The translations under genes and the position numbers were made by a program. A DNA stretch of 64,000 nucleotides. Source: Croceicoccus bisphenolivorans (lineage in GTDB: Bacteria > Pseudomonadota > Alphaproteobacteria > Sphingomonadales > Sphingomonadaceae). Position 1 is the stretch's first letter, and each line of letters begins with the position of its first letter. Below are positions 36,563-45,368 of the stretch, piece by piece. Location: NCBI RefSeq assembly GCF_001634625.1, contig NZ_LRSE01000008.1, forward strand, positions 62,001-126,000, in the 5' to 3' direction. The notes under the pieces are model-generated. The model did no database searches, had not been told where the DNA came from, and worked only from the letters and a program-made list of their open reading frames with translations.

Positions 36563-36964
36563 ATGTCTCAACAATCAGCACAAGAAAAATTCGACCGCAC
36601 CGAACTGGCCGAAGATCGCACGATCATGACGGTCGAGCGGACATTTGCCGGTTGGATGCGCACCTCTTTCGCAGCCATAGGCATCGGGCTGGCGTTCGAG
36701 GCGCTGTTTGGCGAACTGGATCCACCGTGGCTTGCCCGCGTGATCGCGACGATCTTCATCCTGCTTGCCGCGTTTCTCGCCATCACGGCAGAGCGCAGGG
36801 CATGCCGAGCGGTGGCACGTATGAAGGCGCATACAGTGGACGCCCCCGATGCGCCGCACTTGCGTTACGTGGCATGGGCTGTCGCGGCGGGTACCCTGAT
36901 CCTAGCAGTCTCGATCTGGCTGATGCACAATGCGGAGCTTCCCTCCGCCCTCCCCGGCGGCTAA
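36563..36964 (+). CDS. YidH-type DUF202 membrane protein
   Basis: Protein of 133 residues. The RTELAEDRTIMTVERTFAGW segment is the DUF202 signature of repeated Leu/Arg-Thr around the first helix. Three membrane helices follow (FAAIGIGLAFEALFG, IATIFILLAAFLAITAE, VAAGTLILAVSIWLMH). Function unknown. It follows mutS by 59 bases and precedes a small gene by 9 bases. Confidence 0.82.
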   Translation: MSQQSAQEKFDRTELAEDRTIMTVERTFAGWMRTSFAAIGIGLAFEALFGELDPPWLARVIATIFILLAAFLAITAERRACRAVARMKAHTVDAPDAPHLRYVAWAVAAGTLILAVSIWLMHNAELPSALPGG

Positions 36965-36973
36965 CACCGCGCG

Positions 36974-37234
36974 ATGCAGTTCGACGATCTCCTCCTCCGC
37001 TATTTCGGCACGACAGACATGGACGCCATCACGCCCGCCGTCCGCGAAGCCGGGATCGAAAAGATGCGCGTCGACCTGGGGCTGGAGCGTGATGAGGCTA
37101 AGCGGTTCGCCATCTGGTCGCTGCTGGCGATGAATGACGCCGCGCCCGACATCGACGTGACCTTCAAGGACAAGGGCGAGCAGGAAGCGGCGCGCAACCT
37201 CCTCGACCTCGTCATCGCGGCAAAGGGCGGTTAG
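36974..37234 (+). CDS. conserved hypothetical protein (small, soluble)
   Basis: Protein of 86 residues, mainly helical (PAVREAGIEKMRVDLGLERD) and without a signal or membrane segment. It looks like a small conserved alphaproteobacterial protein; no function is known. Its stop overlaps the convergent gene's stop by four bases (TTAG). Confidence 0.7.
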   Translation: MQFDDLLLRYFGTTDMDAITPAVREAGIEKMRVDLGLERDEAKRFAIWSLLAMNDAAPDIDVTFKDKGEQEAARNLLDLVIAAKGG

Positions 37235-37545
37235 CTGTCCGAATTGGACGGCTCGCCCTTCATCACGTTGGCCTTGCCGTATTTGGACGTGTTGTCGTCC
37301 ATGTTCGGCTCTCCGCGATAGGCCGACATGTCGATGCCGCCCTTTTCCATCTGCTTCATGTGATCGACAAGATCCTCCGCATCGTCCTGTGATGTGATCG
37401 ATCCAGGTGCCTTCTCGCTATCCTCAAGACCAAAGTTGCTGGTCGCCCTGCCGATCGCCTCGTCGGCGATGGTCTGGGCTTGCGCAGCCTCGTCATGCTG
37501 TTCGTCGTTGAAAGTTTCGGGCGCGAGCGTCTCTTTGGTGGCCAC
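37231..37545 (-). CDS. hydrophilic acidic hypothetical protein
   Basis: Protein of 104 residues, rich in Asp, Glu, Lys, Asn and Ser, without hydrophobic core segments; it ends VMKGEPSNSDS. Such composition suggests an intrinsically disordered, possibly stress-related protein, but no family is recognised. It is convergent with the preceding gene and divergent from the iron-uptake genes. Confidence 0.65.
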   Translation of the reverse strand: MATKETLAPETFNDEQHDEAAQAQTIADEAIGRATSNFGLEDSEKAPGSITSQDDAEDLVDHMKQMEKGGIDMSAYRGEPNMDDNTSKYGKANVMKGEPSNSDS

Positions 37546-37653
37546 GGCAAATTCCTTTTGCTGTTTGCCTTGATTACGGGTGGGTCAAGGCGCGGTTCCC
37601 GGTGGCGAGATGCATTGTGCGAGCCGTGCGGCAAAATAATACAATTTTGCTGT

Positions 37654-37668
37654 TGCGAGTCATTCGCA
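37654..37668 (+). promoter_or_regulatory. Fur-box-like palindrome upstream of exbB
   Basis: TGCGAGTCATTCGCA is an inverted repeat (TGCGA/TCGCA). It matches the Fur 7-1-7 core TGATAATNATTATCA at the TG, A, T, ATT and CA positions. It lies 54 bases before the exbB ATG in an otherwise AT-rich promoter region, ahead of an iron-uptake operon. Confidence 0.6.
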
Positions 37669-37722
37669 TATTCAATACCGAGGCTCCCGGGCACCATCCA
37701 GTGCCGCCAACAGGGAGCATGC

Positions 37723-38493
37723 ATGTCCGCCATCCATATCGCTATTGCGACGATCAAGCCGCGCGGGTTGCTGACGTTGGCTGCTCTGGCCACGTTTTCG
37801 GGAACAGCCCATGCTGCTGCCCAGACGATGCCCGACAGGTTGTCGGTCGCGGACATGTTCATGCAGGCGGACTGGGTGGTGAAGTTGGTCATGCTAGGCC
37901 TGATTTTCGCCTCAATTGTGACGTGGACGGTCTTTGTCGCCAAGCACCGGGAACTGTCAGCGCTGGGCAGGCGTGAGAGCACGCGGCTGGCCGCACTGAG
38001 CGGACTGCGCGGGATCGGCGATGCCGATGGCGATACCAACCTGTCGACCAACCCGCTCGTCATCGCCGCGCGTGAGGAAATCGCGCTTTCCGCCGATGCG
38101 CTGGGCGATCGCGACGGGGTGAAAGAACGCGTACTCTCCCGCCTCGAACGGCATGAAGCGCACTGCGCCCGCCGCATGACGCGCGGCATCAATATCCTCG
38201 CCACGATTGGCGCGACCGCACCCTTCGTCGGCCTGTTCGGAACCGTCTGGGGCATCATGAACGCCTTTGTCGGCATTGCCGAAAAACAGACGACCAACCT
38301 TGCTGTCGTCGCCCCCGGCATTGCCGAGGCGCTGTTGGCGACGGCCATGGGGCTGATCGCCGCCATCCCTGCCGTGATGATCTACAACCACTTCTCTCGC
38401 ATGGTTGCCGCCAACCGTGCGCGGATAGCGGATTCCAGCGCGGTCGTCATGCAGATCGTCAGCCGCGACCTTTCGCGCGGCACGGCGGGCTGA
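37723..38493 (+). CDS. exbB: TonB-system biopolymer transport protein ExbB
   Basis: Inner-membrane component of the proton-motive-force motor that energises TonB. The protein has 256 residues, with a signal-peptide-like N-terminus ending HAAAQ (ExbB1 type). Membrane helices follow at VVKLVMLGLIFASIVTWTVF and two in the C-terminal half (ATIGATAPFVGLFGTVWGIM, AMGLIAAIPAVMIYNHF). GGGAGCA precedes the ATG at 37723, and an upstream extension would cross the Fur-like site. It is the first gene of the iron unit. Confidence 0.93.
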   Translation: MSAIHIAIATIKPRGLLTLAALATFSGTAHAAAQTMPDRLSVADMFMQADWVVKLVMLGLIFASIVTWTVFVAKHRELSALGRRESTRLAALSGLRGIGDADGDTNLSTNPLVIAAREEIALSADALGDRDGVKERVLSRLERHEAHCARRMTRGINILATIGATAPFVGLFGTVWGIMNAFVGIAEKQTTNLAVVAPGIAEALLATAMGLIAAIPAVMIYNHFSRMVAANRARIADSSAVVMQIVSRDLSRGTAG

Positions 38494-38498
38494 TCGCC

Positions 38499-38927
38499 AT
38501 GGCCTTCCGCCTGTCCGGCTCCGATGCCGAAGAACTCCCGCTCAACCACGATATCAACGTCACGCCCTTTATCGACGTCATGCTCGTGCTGCTGATCATC
38601 TTCATGGTCGCCGCACCGCTCGCTACGGTGGACGTGAAGGTCGAACTGCCCGTAGCCAATGCCGATCCTTCGCAGCGGCCCGACGAACCGGTCTACCTCA
38701 CCATCGAGGAAAGCGGTCGGTTGACTGTCAACGATCGGCCGGTCGAACTGGCCAACCTCGGCGCGGAAATTGCGGGCGTATCGGGCGGAGACATTGAACA
38801 ACGGGTATTCCTGCGCGCGGACAAGGCCGTGCCGTACGAGCGGATCATGGATGCCATGAACGCGCTCCGCTCCGCCGGATACCTGCGCGTTGCCCTGATG
38901 GGTGCGGAAGGCGGCACTGCGTCGTGA
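38499..38927 (+). CDS. exbD: TonB-system biopolymer transport protein ExbD
   Basis: Partner of ExbB. The protein has 142 residues with a single N-terminal helix; Asp26 in NVTPFIDVMLVLLIIFM is the proton-translocating residue. The C-terminal periplasmic domain contains LRADKAVPYERIMDAM. It lies 5 bases after exbB, and its stop overlaps the tonB GTG by four bases. Confidence 0.94.
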   Translation: MAFRLSGSDAEELPLNHDINVTPFIDVMLVLLIIFMVAAPLATVDVKVELPVANADPSQRPDEPVYLTIEESGRLTVNDRPVELANLGAEIAGVSGGDIEQRVFLRADKAVPYERIMDAMNALRSAGYLRVALMGAEGGTAS

Positions 38928-39676
38928 CGGGACTTCACGCATTTCCTGAAGACAAGCGCGCATGGACCGTCGCCGCCGTCGGCGCGCTCGTTCTCCATGG
39001 CGGTGCGATCGCGGCCATCGTCGCCATGACGGGCAAGACGGCAGCAATCGCCGAAGATCCGGTTATGGTTGTTGAACTCCCGCCGCCCGGTCCTGCCGAG
39101 ATGGCGACGAGTCCGACGGTCACAGCCACCCAACAAGTGCAACCTGTCCAGGCCGTGGCAGAACGGCTGCCCGACTACGTTCCGCCGGAAGTCGACATCC
39201 CTGAAACATCGGCGCCACTGCCGACGGACCCGGTTCGCATTCCGACGCCGCTCAGAGTTCCCGCGACGCCCCAGCCGCAACCGCGTATCGCCGCCGCCAC
39301 GCCGCCGCCACCTGCAGCCGCCGTAGCACGCGAAGTTCAAGGTTCCGGCGAGGCACCGGGCATGGACCCGCGCGCCAAGAAGAAGGCCGCCGATTACTAC
39401 AGCCTGCTGATGGCCCACCTGCAGCGCAAGAAGCGCTATCCTTCCGAGGCGAAGCAAGCACGACAGCAAGGTGTGGTGACCGTGCGTTTCACGATTGACC
39501 GCAGCGGCAACGTGACAGCCAGTTCGATCAAGCAGAGTAGTGGGCACACCCTGCTCGATCGGGCAACGCTCGATCTGATGCAGCGCGTCTCCCCCCTGCC
39601 GCCGATCCCGCGCGAGATGCAGCGCGAAAGCCTGACCATCGCGCTCCCCATCGATTACGCGCTGAGCTCGAAGTAG
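38924..39676 (+). CDS. tonB: energy transducer TonB
   Basis: Links the ExbBD motor to outer-membrane receptors. The protein has 250 residues from a GTG that overlaps the exbD stop (GTGA). An N-terminal helix (AAVGALVLHGGAIAAIVAM, with the conserved His) is followed by a long Pro-rich periplasmic linker and a C-terminal TonB domain (YPSEAKQARQQGVVTVRFT, ending IDYALSSK). Confidence 0.92.
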   Translation: MTGLHAFPEDKRAWTVAAVGALVLHGGAIAAIVAMTGKTAAIAEDPVMVVELPPPGPAEMATSPTVTATQQVQPVQAVAERLPDYVPPEVDIPETSAPLPTDPVRIPTPLRVPATPQPQPRIAAATPPPPAAAVAREVQGSGEAPGMDPRAKKKAADYYSLLMAHLQRKKRYPSEAKQARQQGVVTVRFTIDRSGNVTASSIKQSSGHTLLDRATLDLMQRVSPLPPIPREMQRESLTIALPIDYALSSK

Positions 39677-39727
39677 CCGGCGCACCAATCAACGACAAAA
39701 AAGCCATACCAGAGGAGTTATTCGCTA

Positions 39728-42034
39728 ATGCGTCGCACTACCAATATTCGCCGTCCCGTCTCCCTTAGACAGCGCGCGACCCTTGCTGCCGGTGTATCCG
39801 CCGTGCTGCTGGCCCAGCCCGCCTTCGCGCAGGATGCCGAGGAAGAGGAAGTTCAGCTCGATACGCTGGAAATCAAGGACCACACCGCCGATTCCAACCC
39901 TTACACCGTGGAAGGCGCGCCGTATAAGGCTCGCATATCGGGCGACGTGCGCCGCACCAAACCGCTGGCCGAAACGCCCGCAACGATCACCGTGCTGACC
40001 GAAACGCAGATCGAGGAAGCGGGGACGACCGATCTGAAGAACATCGTCGCCATGCAGCCGGGCGTCACGATCGGCACGGGCGAGAACGGCAACGCATTCG
40101 GCGACCGCTACATCATCCGTGGTGAGGAAGCGCGCAGCGACGTCTTCGTCGATGGCCTGCGCGATCCCGGCATGACCACGCGCGAAAGCTTCGCGGTCGA
40201 CCAGATCGAGATCACCAAGGGGCCGAGCGCGACCTTTGCGGGGCGGGGGGCAACCGGCGGCGCGGTGAATTCGATCACCAAGCAGGCCAGCACCGACTAC
40301 AACTTCAACCGTGTCGACCTCGGCATCGGAACAGACGACTACTACCGCGCCACGCTCGATTCCAACTGGCGCCTGTCGGATGCGGTCGCCGTGCGCGCCA
40401 ATCTGCTCTACGCGCAGCAGGACATTCCCGGCCGCGATCCGGCAGATCGCGAACGCTGGGGCGCGGCGATTTCCGGCACGGCACATATCTCTGACAGCGT
40501 TCGTGTATTGCTCGACTATTACCACCTGACCGCGAACGACAAACCCGACCTCGGCTCATACGTCACGCCCAGCACGGCGGACGGATACGGGCAGCCGCTG
40601 GATGACATCCCGTCCTTCACGCAGAACGAGGATTTCCTCGATTCCGATGTCGACACCTTTACCGGGCGGATTTTCATTGAGCCGTTCGAAGGCTTCAGGA
40701 TCGTCAACCTCACCCGCTACGGCGAAACGTCCAACGGATACGTCACGACCGGCGCGCGCGGCGGCGAAGATGGTGTGGAAATCGGGCTGTCGACCCATCA
40801 GGGGTGGCAGGAAGTCGAATACTTCGCCAACCAGTTCAACGTGATGGGCGAATTCGCCACCGGCTCGCTGCGCCACAACGTGATCGTGGGCAGCGAATAC
40901 TCGGACCAGAAAGTCGTTAACGGCACGTACGGCTACACCATCAACGGCGAGAGCAATTGCGAGGGTCGTCGCGGCCCAGGCTATTGCATTACCGACGATA
41001 GCGGCGCGATCATCGTGGACGATATCTCCGGCTTCCTCGACCGCGACATCGTGCGCGGCGATGCCGACAGCCGCTGGCACGTCGAAACCCTGTCGTTCTA
41101 CGCGATGGACACGATCGACCTCGCCCCGTGGCTTTCGGTCAACGGCGGCGTTCGCCTCGATGCGTTCGATTATTCGAACATTGTCACAGGGCGCGATGCT
41201 AGCGTCACGAACTACACCTACTCCGACGAGCTGTGGAACGGCCATGCCGGCGTTTCCGTAAAGCCGCTGGAAAACCTGATGCTGTATGCCAACTGGGGCA
41301 CTGCGAAGAACATCAATGGCGGCGAATCTGATCTGGGCGCAAATTGCGGCTATGGTGGCCTGTGCATTACCGACGATACGGACCTCAATAGCGGCCGTCC
41401 CGAAAGCACCACTAGCTATGAAATCGGCGCCAAGTGGGACCTGTTCGACAGCCGCCTGCTGCTGACGGCCGCCGCATTCCACGTGACCAAGGACGACGTC
41501 TACGAAATCGCCAGCGGCAGTTCCGGCTATGACCAGGAAGGCAACATCAACACCGGCAAACACCGCGTTCGCGGTATCGAGCTTGGCCTTGTCGGCAACG
41601 TCACCGACCGCCTTTCGGGCCAGATCGCGCTGACGGTGATGGATGCCGAGGTGCTGGAAAGCTACGATCCGGCGAACGTGGGACTGACGCTGGCCAACTT
41701 CGCCGACACGCAGGCGACAGGGCAGATCCGTTATCAGGCGACCGAAGCCTTGGCCTTTGGCGGAACGGTCACCTACAAGAGCGAAATGTTCGCAGGCCAG
41801 CCCGACACGGCGGCTTCGTTCAACACGGAAGCCGGGCGCTACAGCTATCGCGTGCCCAGCTACGTGACGGGCGATGTCTTTGTCAGCTACAAGATCAGCC
41901 CGAACTATTCGGCCCGCATCAACGTGACGAACGTAACCGACGAGGATTACTACACCGCCGCCTATCGCAGCGGCGCTTTCCTCTACAAGGGTGACGAACG
42001 CCGCGCGACGCTGACGCTGACCGGCAAGTTTTGA
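39728..42034 (+). CDS. TonB-dependent siderophore receptor, catecholate (Fiu) type
   Basis: Outer-membrane gated porin of 768 residues. A signal peptide ends QPAFAQ; the plug domain (about 55-190) has PATITVLTETQIEEAG, IRGEEARSDVFVDGLRDPG and VDQIEITKGPSATFAGRG; a 22-strand barrel follows, ending with the aromatic-terminated YKGDERRATLTLTGKF. The plug phrases match FhuA/Fiu-like siderophore receptors. A catecholate substrate is suggested by the PiuC-like dioxygenase next to it. A GAGGAG ribosome-binding site precedes the ATG. Confidence 0.92.
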   Translation: MRRTTNIRRPVSLRQRATLAAGVSAVLLAQPAFAQDAEEEEVQLDTLEIKDHTADSNPYTVEGAPYKARISGDVRRTKPLAETPATITVLTETQIEEAGTTDLKNIVAMQPGVTIGTGENGNAFGDRYIIRGEEARSDVFVDGLRDPGMTTRESFAVDQIEITKGPSATFAGRGATGGAVNSITKQASTDYNFNRVDLGIGTDDYYRATLDSNWRLSDAVAVRANLLYAQQDIPGRDPADRERWGAAISGTAHISDSVRVLLDYYHLTANDKPDLGSYVTPSTADGYGQPLDDIPSFTQNEDFLDSDVDTFTGRIFIEPFEGFRIVNLTRYGETSNGYVTTGARGGEDGVEIGLSTHQGWQEVEYFANQFNVMGEFATGSLRHNVIVGSEYSDQKVVNGTYGYTINGESNCEGRRGPGYCITDDSGAIIVDDISGFLDRDIVRGDADSRWHVETLSFYAMDTIDLAPWLSVNGGVRLDAFDYSNIVTGRDASVTNYTYSDELWNGHAGVSVKPLENLMLYANWGTAKNINGGESDLGANCGYGGLCITDDTDLNSGRPESTTSYEIGAKWDLFDSRLLLTAAAFHVTKDDVYEIASGSSGYDQEGNINTGKHRVRGIELGLVGNVTDRLSGQIALTVMDAEVLESYDPANVGLTLANFADTQATGQIRYQATEALAFGGTVTYKSEMFAGQPDTAASFNTEAGRYSYRVPSYVTGDVFVSYKISPNYSARINVTNVTDEDYYTAAYRSGAFLYKGDERRATLTLTGKF

Positions 42035-42044
42035 TCGCCAAACC

Positions 42045-42068
42045 GGGGCGGCGTTCGCGCGCCGCCCC
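42045..42068 (+). terminator. hairpin after the siderophore receptor gene
   Basis: A perfect 9-bp stem GGGGCGGCG / CGCCGCCCC with a 6-base loop, 11 bases after the receptor stop and 24 bases before the next start. It lacks a clear T-run, so it may attenuate rather than end the transcript. Confidence 0.5.
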
Positions 42069-42091
42069 GTTCATTTAAACGGAAGCCCGCC

Positions 42092-42775
42092 ATGCTGATC
42101 GTGATCGAAAACCTGCTGGATTCGTCGGAAGTCGCTGCATTCCGCGAGCGGCTGGCCGCAGGGCAATGGGTCGACGGGGCCGACACGGCGGGCAGCCGCT
42201 CTGTCGCGGTGAAGCAGAACCTGCAATTGCCGCATACCGATCCCGTGGCGCGGGAACTGGGCAACCGGATACTGGCCAAGCTGGGCAACCATCCCGAATT
42301 CGTCTCGGCCTCGCTTGCCGAAACGATCTGGCCGCCGGTCTTCAACCTCTATCAGGACGGCGGGCATTACGGCACGCATTCCGATGCTGCGCTGATGCGC
42401 CTGCCCGATGCGAACCTGACGATCCGGTCGGACTTGTCCGCCACGATCTTCCTGTCCGATCCGGACAGCTACGACGGCGGTGAACTGCTGATCGAGGAAA
42501 GCTTCGGTGCGCAGGCGGTAAAGCTTAACGCGGGTGACATGGTGCTCTACCCGTCCGGCAGCCTGCACCAGGTCACGCCCGTCACGCGCGGGCAGCGCAT
42601 CTGCGCGATCACGTGGATGCAAAGCGCCATCGCCAGCGGGGAAGCACGCGCGCTGCTCTACGATCTCGACCAGTCGATCCGCGCCCTTTCCCCGACCCGC
42701 GCGGCGGACGATCCGGATATCGACCGGCTGGTCCACGTCTACCACAACCTCGTGCGCCGCTGGGCCAAACCGTAA
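42092..42775 (+). CDS. Fe2+-dependent dioxygenase, PiuC/YbiX family
   Basis: Iron(II)/2-oxoglutarate-type PKHD hydroxylase-like protein of 227 residues. The metal-binding HxD is in HYGTHSDAALM, the distal His in GSLHQVTPVTRG with the 2-oxoglutarate-binding Arg next to it; the N-terminal FRERLAAGQWVDGADTAG is family-typical. PiuC proteins travel with Fiu/PiuA siderophore receptors; their substrate is not established. The stop overlaps the next start (TAATG). Confidence 0.9.
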   Translation: MLIVIENLLDSSEVAAFRERLAAGQWVDGADTAGSRSVAVKQNLQLPHTDPVARELGNRILAKLGNHPEFVSASLAETIWPPVFNLYQDGGHYGTHSDAALMRLPDANLTIRSDLSATIFLSDPDSYDGGELLIEESFGAQAVKLNAGDMVLYPSGSLHQVTPVTRGQRICAITWMQSAIASGEARALLYDLDQSIRALSPTRAADDPDIDRLVHVYHNLVRRWAKP

Positions 42776-43386
42776 TGCTGCAACGCGTCCGTTCCCGCCG
42801 GATCAGGCCGGCACGCATGGCGTTCTGGCTTGCGCTCGCCGTGCCTGCCACACTGATGATCTCCGCGCTTGCGCAAGGGGAACTGGCGATGGACCTGCTT
42901 CACCCCAGCGGCGAACTGTCGTTGCGGCTGCTGGTTATTGCCCTGCTGCCCGGCCCGTTGATCGAGTTTTTCGGCGCAAACCGTTTCCTGCGCGGGTGGC
43001 TCGCCCTGCGCCGCAATTTCGGGGTCGCCGCCTTTGGCTATGCGGCGTTGCACCTCGTCTTTTACGGCATCGATATGGGCGCAATCGCCCCGATCATCGC
43101 CGAATTCACCCTGCCCGCGATCTGGACCGGCTGGCTGGGCTTTGCCCTGATGCTGGCCGCCGCCTCGATCAGCAACGATGCGGCGATGGCCGCACTGGGC
43201 CGGCGCAAGTGGAAGCGGGTGCAACAGGGCGCCTATGTCGCGCTGTTGTTCTCGCTTGCGCATTGGGTGCTGCTCGACTGGTCGTGGATACCGGCCGTCG
43301 TCCACGTCGCCCCCGTCATTATCGCCTGGGCCTTGCGCTTCGTCGCGCGCGCCCGCCGCAAGTCCTCCGTGAAAGGAACCGCATGA
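42775..43386 (+). CDS. ferric-reductase-like transmembrane protein (MsrQ/YedZ-like)
   Basis: Protein of 203 residues with five to six helices. The heme-binding-type helices FGVAAFGYAALHLVFYGID and VALLFSLAHWVLLDW carry the expected histidines, and RRNFGVAAF matches the MsrQ/ferric reductase domain. In this iron operon it may reduce imported ferric iron or a ferric-siderophore at the inner membrane; an MsrPQ-type role is the alternative, though no msrP is adjacent. The ATG overlaps the piuC-like stop by one base. Confidence 0.82.
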   Translation: MLQRVRSRRIRPARMAFWLALAVPATLMISALAQGELAMDLLHPSGELSLRLLVIALLPGPLIEFFGANRFLRGWLALRRNFGVAAFGYAALHLVFYGIDMGAIAPIIAEFTLPAIWTGWLGFALMLAAASISNDAAMAALGRRKWKRVQQGAYVALLFSLAHWVLLDWSWIPAVVHVAPVIIAWALRFVARARRKSSVKGTA

Positions 43387-43700
43387 CCCGCAAACTAATC
43401 GCCTCCGCTCTTGCCGCGACGGCCCTGTTCGCAGCTACCCCTGCGCTCGCCGATGGCGACATCGCCTGCAAATCCGGGCCGAAGGACAAGTGGCAGCCCG
43501 TCACCAAGCTGAAGAAAGCCGCATGGATGGAAGGCTGGAAGATCATCAAGACCGAGATCTCGGGCGACTGCTACGAAGTCTATGCCCACACCGAATCAGG
43601 TCAGGTGGTAGAGGCATTCTTTCACCCGGTGACACTGGAAAAGCTGGTCGTTATCCGTCGCGGCAGTGAAATTTACCGCAAGAAGGGGTTTACCGGTTAA
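43383..43700 (+). CDS. small secreted PepSY-like protein
   Basis: Protein of 105 residues with a signal peptide ending PALADGD. The mature part (KPVTKLKKAAWMEGWKI-like helix, then ISGDCYEVYAHTESG and VEAFFHPVT) has the PepSY_2 outline. Two cysteines (residues about 29 and 63) could pair. The ATG overlaps the ferric-reductase-like stop by four bases (ATGA), so the pair is translationally coupled. The stop overlaps that of the convergent pduO gene. Confidence 0.75.
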   Translation: MTRKLIASALAATALFAATPALADGDIACKSGPKDKWQPVTKLKKAAWMEGWKIIKTEISGDCYEVYAHTESGQVVEAFFHPVTLEKLVVIRRGSEIYRKKGFTG

Positions 43701-44266
43701 CGGTTCGCCCCCGGCACCCACAGCACATCGCCCTTGCCACCGTCGTTCGCGTCGCGCGCCAGCACGAACAGCAGGTCGGACAGGCGGTTGACGTAAGTCA
43801 GCGCAGCGGGATTGACCGGCTCCGCCCCCGCCAGCGCCGTGATCGCACGCTCTGCCCTGCGCACAGAAGCACGCGCGACATGCAGCCGCGCCGAAGCCTC
43901 GCTACCACCCGGCAGGACGAAACTGGTGAGCGGAGCAATCGTCTCGTTTGCGCTATCGATCTGCGCCTCGATCCATTCGGACTGTGCAGCAACCATGCGC
44001 AGCGTCATTTCGCCGGGCGTGAAGTCTTCGCCCGGAGTGGCAAGGTCGGCGCCAAGGTCGAACATGTCGTTCTGCACGCGGGTCAGTGCATCATGCACTC
44101 CGCCCGCATCCAGCGCACAGATGGCAAGGCCGATGGCCGAATTCGCCTCGTCCACCGCGCCGATCGCTTCCATACGGGCGGCGTGTTTGGGCAGGCGCGA
44201 ACCGTCGACGAGGCCCGTCGTCCCGTCATCGCCGGTGCGGGTGTAGATCTTGTTGAGTTTGACCAC
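43697..44266 (-). CDS. PduO-type cob(I)yrinic acid a,c-diamide adenosyltransferase
   Basis: Adenosylates cob(I)alamin to make coenzyme B12. The protein has 189 residues. The N-terminal ATP-binding signature is YTRTGDDGTTGLVDGSRLPK, and the conserved ARASVRRAERAITAL and NRLSDLLFVLARDAN follow. It could serve salvage only, since no cobalamin synthesis genes are present here. It is preceded by the twin-helix gene 7 bases upstream. Confidence 0.92.
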   Translation of the reverse strand: MVKLNKIYTRTGDDGTTGLVDGSRLPKHAARMEAIGAVDEANSAIGLAICALDAGGVHDALTRVQNDMFDLGADLATPGEDFTPGEMTLRMVAAQSEWIEAQIDSANETIAPLTSFVLPGGSEASARLHVARASVRRAERAITALAGAEPVNPAALTYVNRLSDLLFVLARDANDGGKGDVLWVPGANR

Positions 44267-44273
44267 GTTGCGA

Positions 44274-44501
44274 TCAGGAAGCGAGCGCGAGCAGTAGCAT
44301 GGCGACCACCACGGCAGCCGCCTGGTACTTGATGCGCGCGATCATCGCGCGGTTCTGGCGCAGCTGCATTTCCGTCACGCGCTCGTCCCCGCCCTCAAGG
44401 TCCATCTTCGTGCTTTGCAAAAAGGCGACGATCCCGCGCACGAGCGAGACGACGACCATGATCATGAGCGCGACGAGCAGAATGATTGTTATGACTTTCA
44501 T
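44274..44501 (-). CDS. HIG1-like twin transmembrane helix small protein
   Basis: Protein of 75 residues with two helices (IIILLVALMIMVVVSLVRGI and YQAAAVVVAMLLLALA) joined by a polar loop ending RQNRAMIARIKYQ. This matches the bacterial HIG1/DUF-type twin-helix protein often found next to the adenosyltransferase gene. In mitochondria HIG1 proteins bind respiratory supercomplexes; the bacterial role is unknown. Confidence 0.82.
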   Translation of the reverse strand: MKVITIILLVALMIMVVVSLVRGIVAFLQSTKMDLEGGDERVTEMQLRQNRAMIARIKYQAAAVVVAMLLLALAS

Positions 44502-44510
44502 GCCGCCCCG

Positions 44511-45368
44511 TTAGGCCTTTTCGGACCGATTTGCGAGTCCCGACAAGGCCAGCCCTTGCGGAAACCGCCCGGCCCGCAAGTTCGCGGCCAGTTGCGATCC
44601 GTCCTCTCCCGCCAGCCTGCGATCGGCAAGAGAAGGCGAGCCGCGCCGCTTCGCCAGCTTCTCCCCGCTCTCGTCCAGCAACAGGGCGTGATGGTGCCAG
44701 CGCGGAACCGGCAGGCCAAGCAATGCCTGTAACAACCGGTGTACGTGGGTCGAGGCGAAAAGGTCCGCGCCCCGCGTCACCAGCGTTACGCCATCGACGG
44801 CATCGTCCAGTGTGACGGCGAGGTGATAGCTGCCCGGCGCATCCTTGCGCGCCAGAACGACATCGCCGAACAGTTCGGGCCGGGCCATCTGTTCGCCGGC
44901 CAGTTCGTCGAACCATGTCAGCGGACCTGCTTCGGCAACGGCCTTCGCCATGTCGAGCCGCCACGCGACAGGGCCGTCCGGCTCGAAGCGCGCATGACGG
45001 CAGGTTCCGGGATAGACCGGCCCGTCCGGCCCGCTCTCGCGCGATGCCTGCGCGATCTCGGCGCGGGTGCAACGACACGGATAGACCAGTCCGCGCGCCT
45101 TCAACCCCTCGATCACTGCGGCATGTGCCGCGATGCGGTCCGACTGGCGGATCGCATCGCCATCCCGTTCCAGCCCGAGCCACGCCAGATCAGCCAAAGC
45201 CGCCTCGGCAAATTCCGCCCGACTGCGCGCGCCATCGATATCCTCGATCCTCACAAGAAAGCGCCCGTCCCTCTCGCGCGCCAGATCGTGCGCGACGATC
45301 GCGGACAGGGCATGGCCAAGGTGCAGCGGCCCGTTGGGGCTGGGTGCGAAGCGGGTGACGGTTTCCAT
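44511..45368 (-). CDS. gluQ: glutamyl-Q tRNA(Asp) synthetase
   Basis: Glutamyl-tRNA synthetase paralogue that attaches glutamate to queuosine at position 34 of tRNA-Asp. The protein has 285 residues from METVTRFAPSPNGPLHLGH (HIGH-like motif). It has the short zinc-binding Cys cluster (YPCRCTR ... YPGTCR), an active-site KLAKRRG in place of KMSKS, and no anticodon-binding domain, as expected. A start 23 codons upstream is less likely. Confidence 0.9.
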   Translation of the reverse strand: METVTRFAPSPNGPLHLGHALSAIVAHDLARERDGRFLVRIEDIDGARSRAEFAEAALADLAWLGLERDGDAIRQSDRIAAHAAVIEGLKARGLVYPCRCTRAEIAQASRESGPDGPVYPGTCRHARFEPDGPVAWRLDMAKAVAEAGPLTWFDELAGEQMARPELFGDVVLARKDAPGSYHLAVTLDDAVDGVTLVTRGADLFASTHVHRLLQALLGLPVPRWHHHALLLDESGEKLAKRRGSPSLADRRLAGEDGSQLAANLRAGRFPQGLALSGLANRSEKA

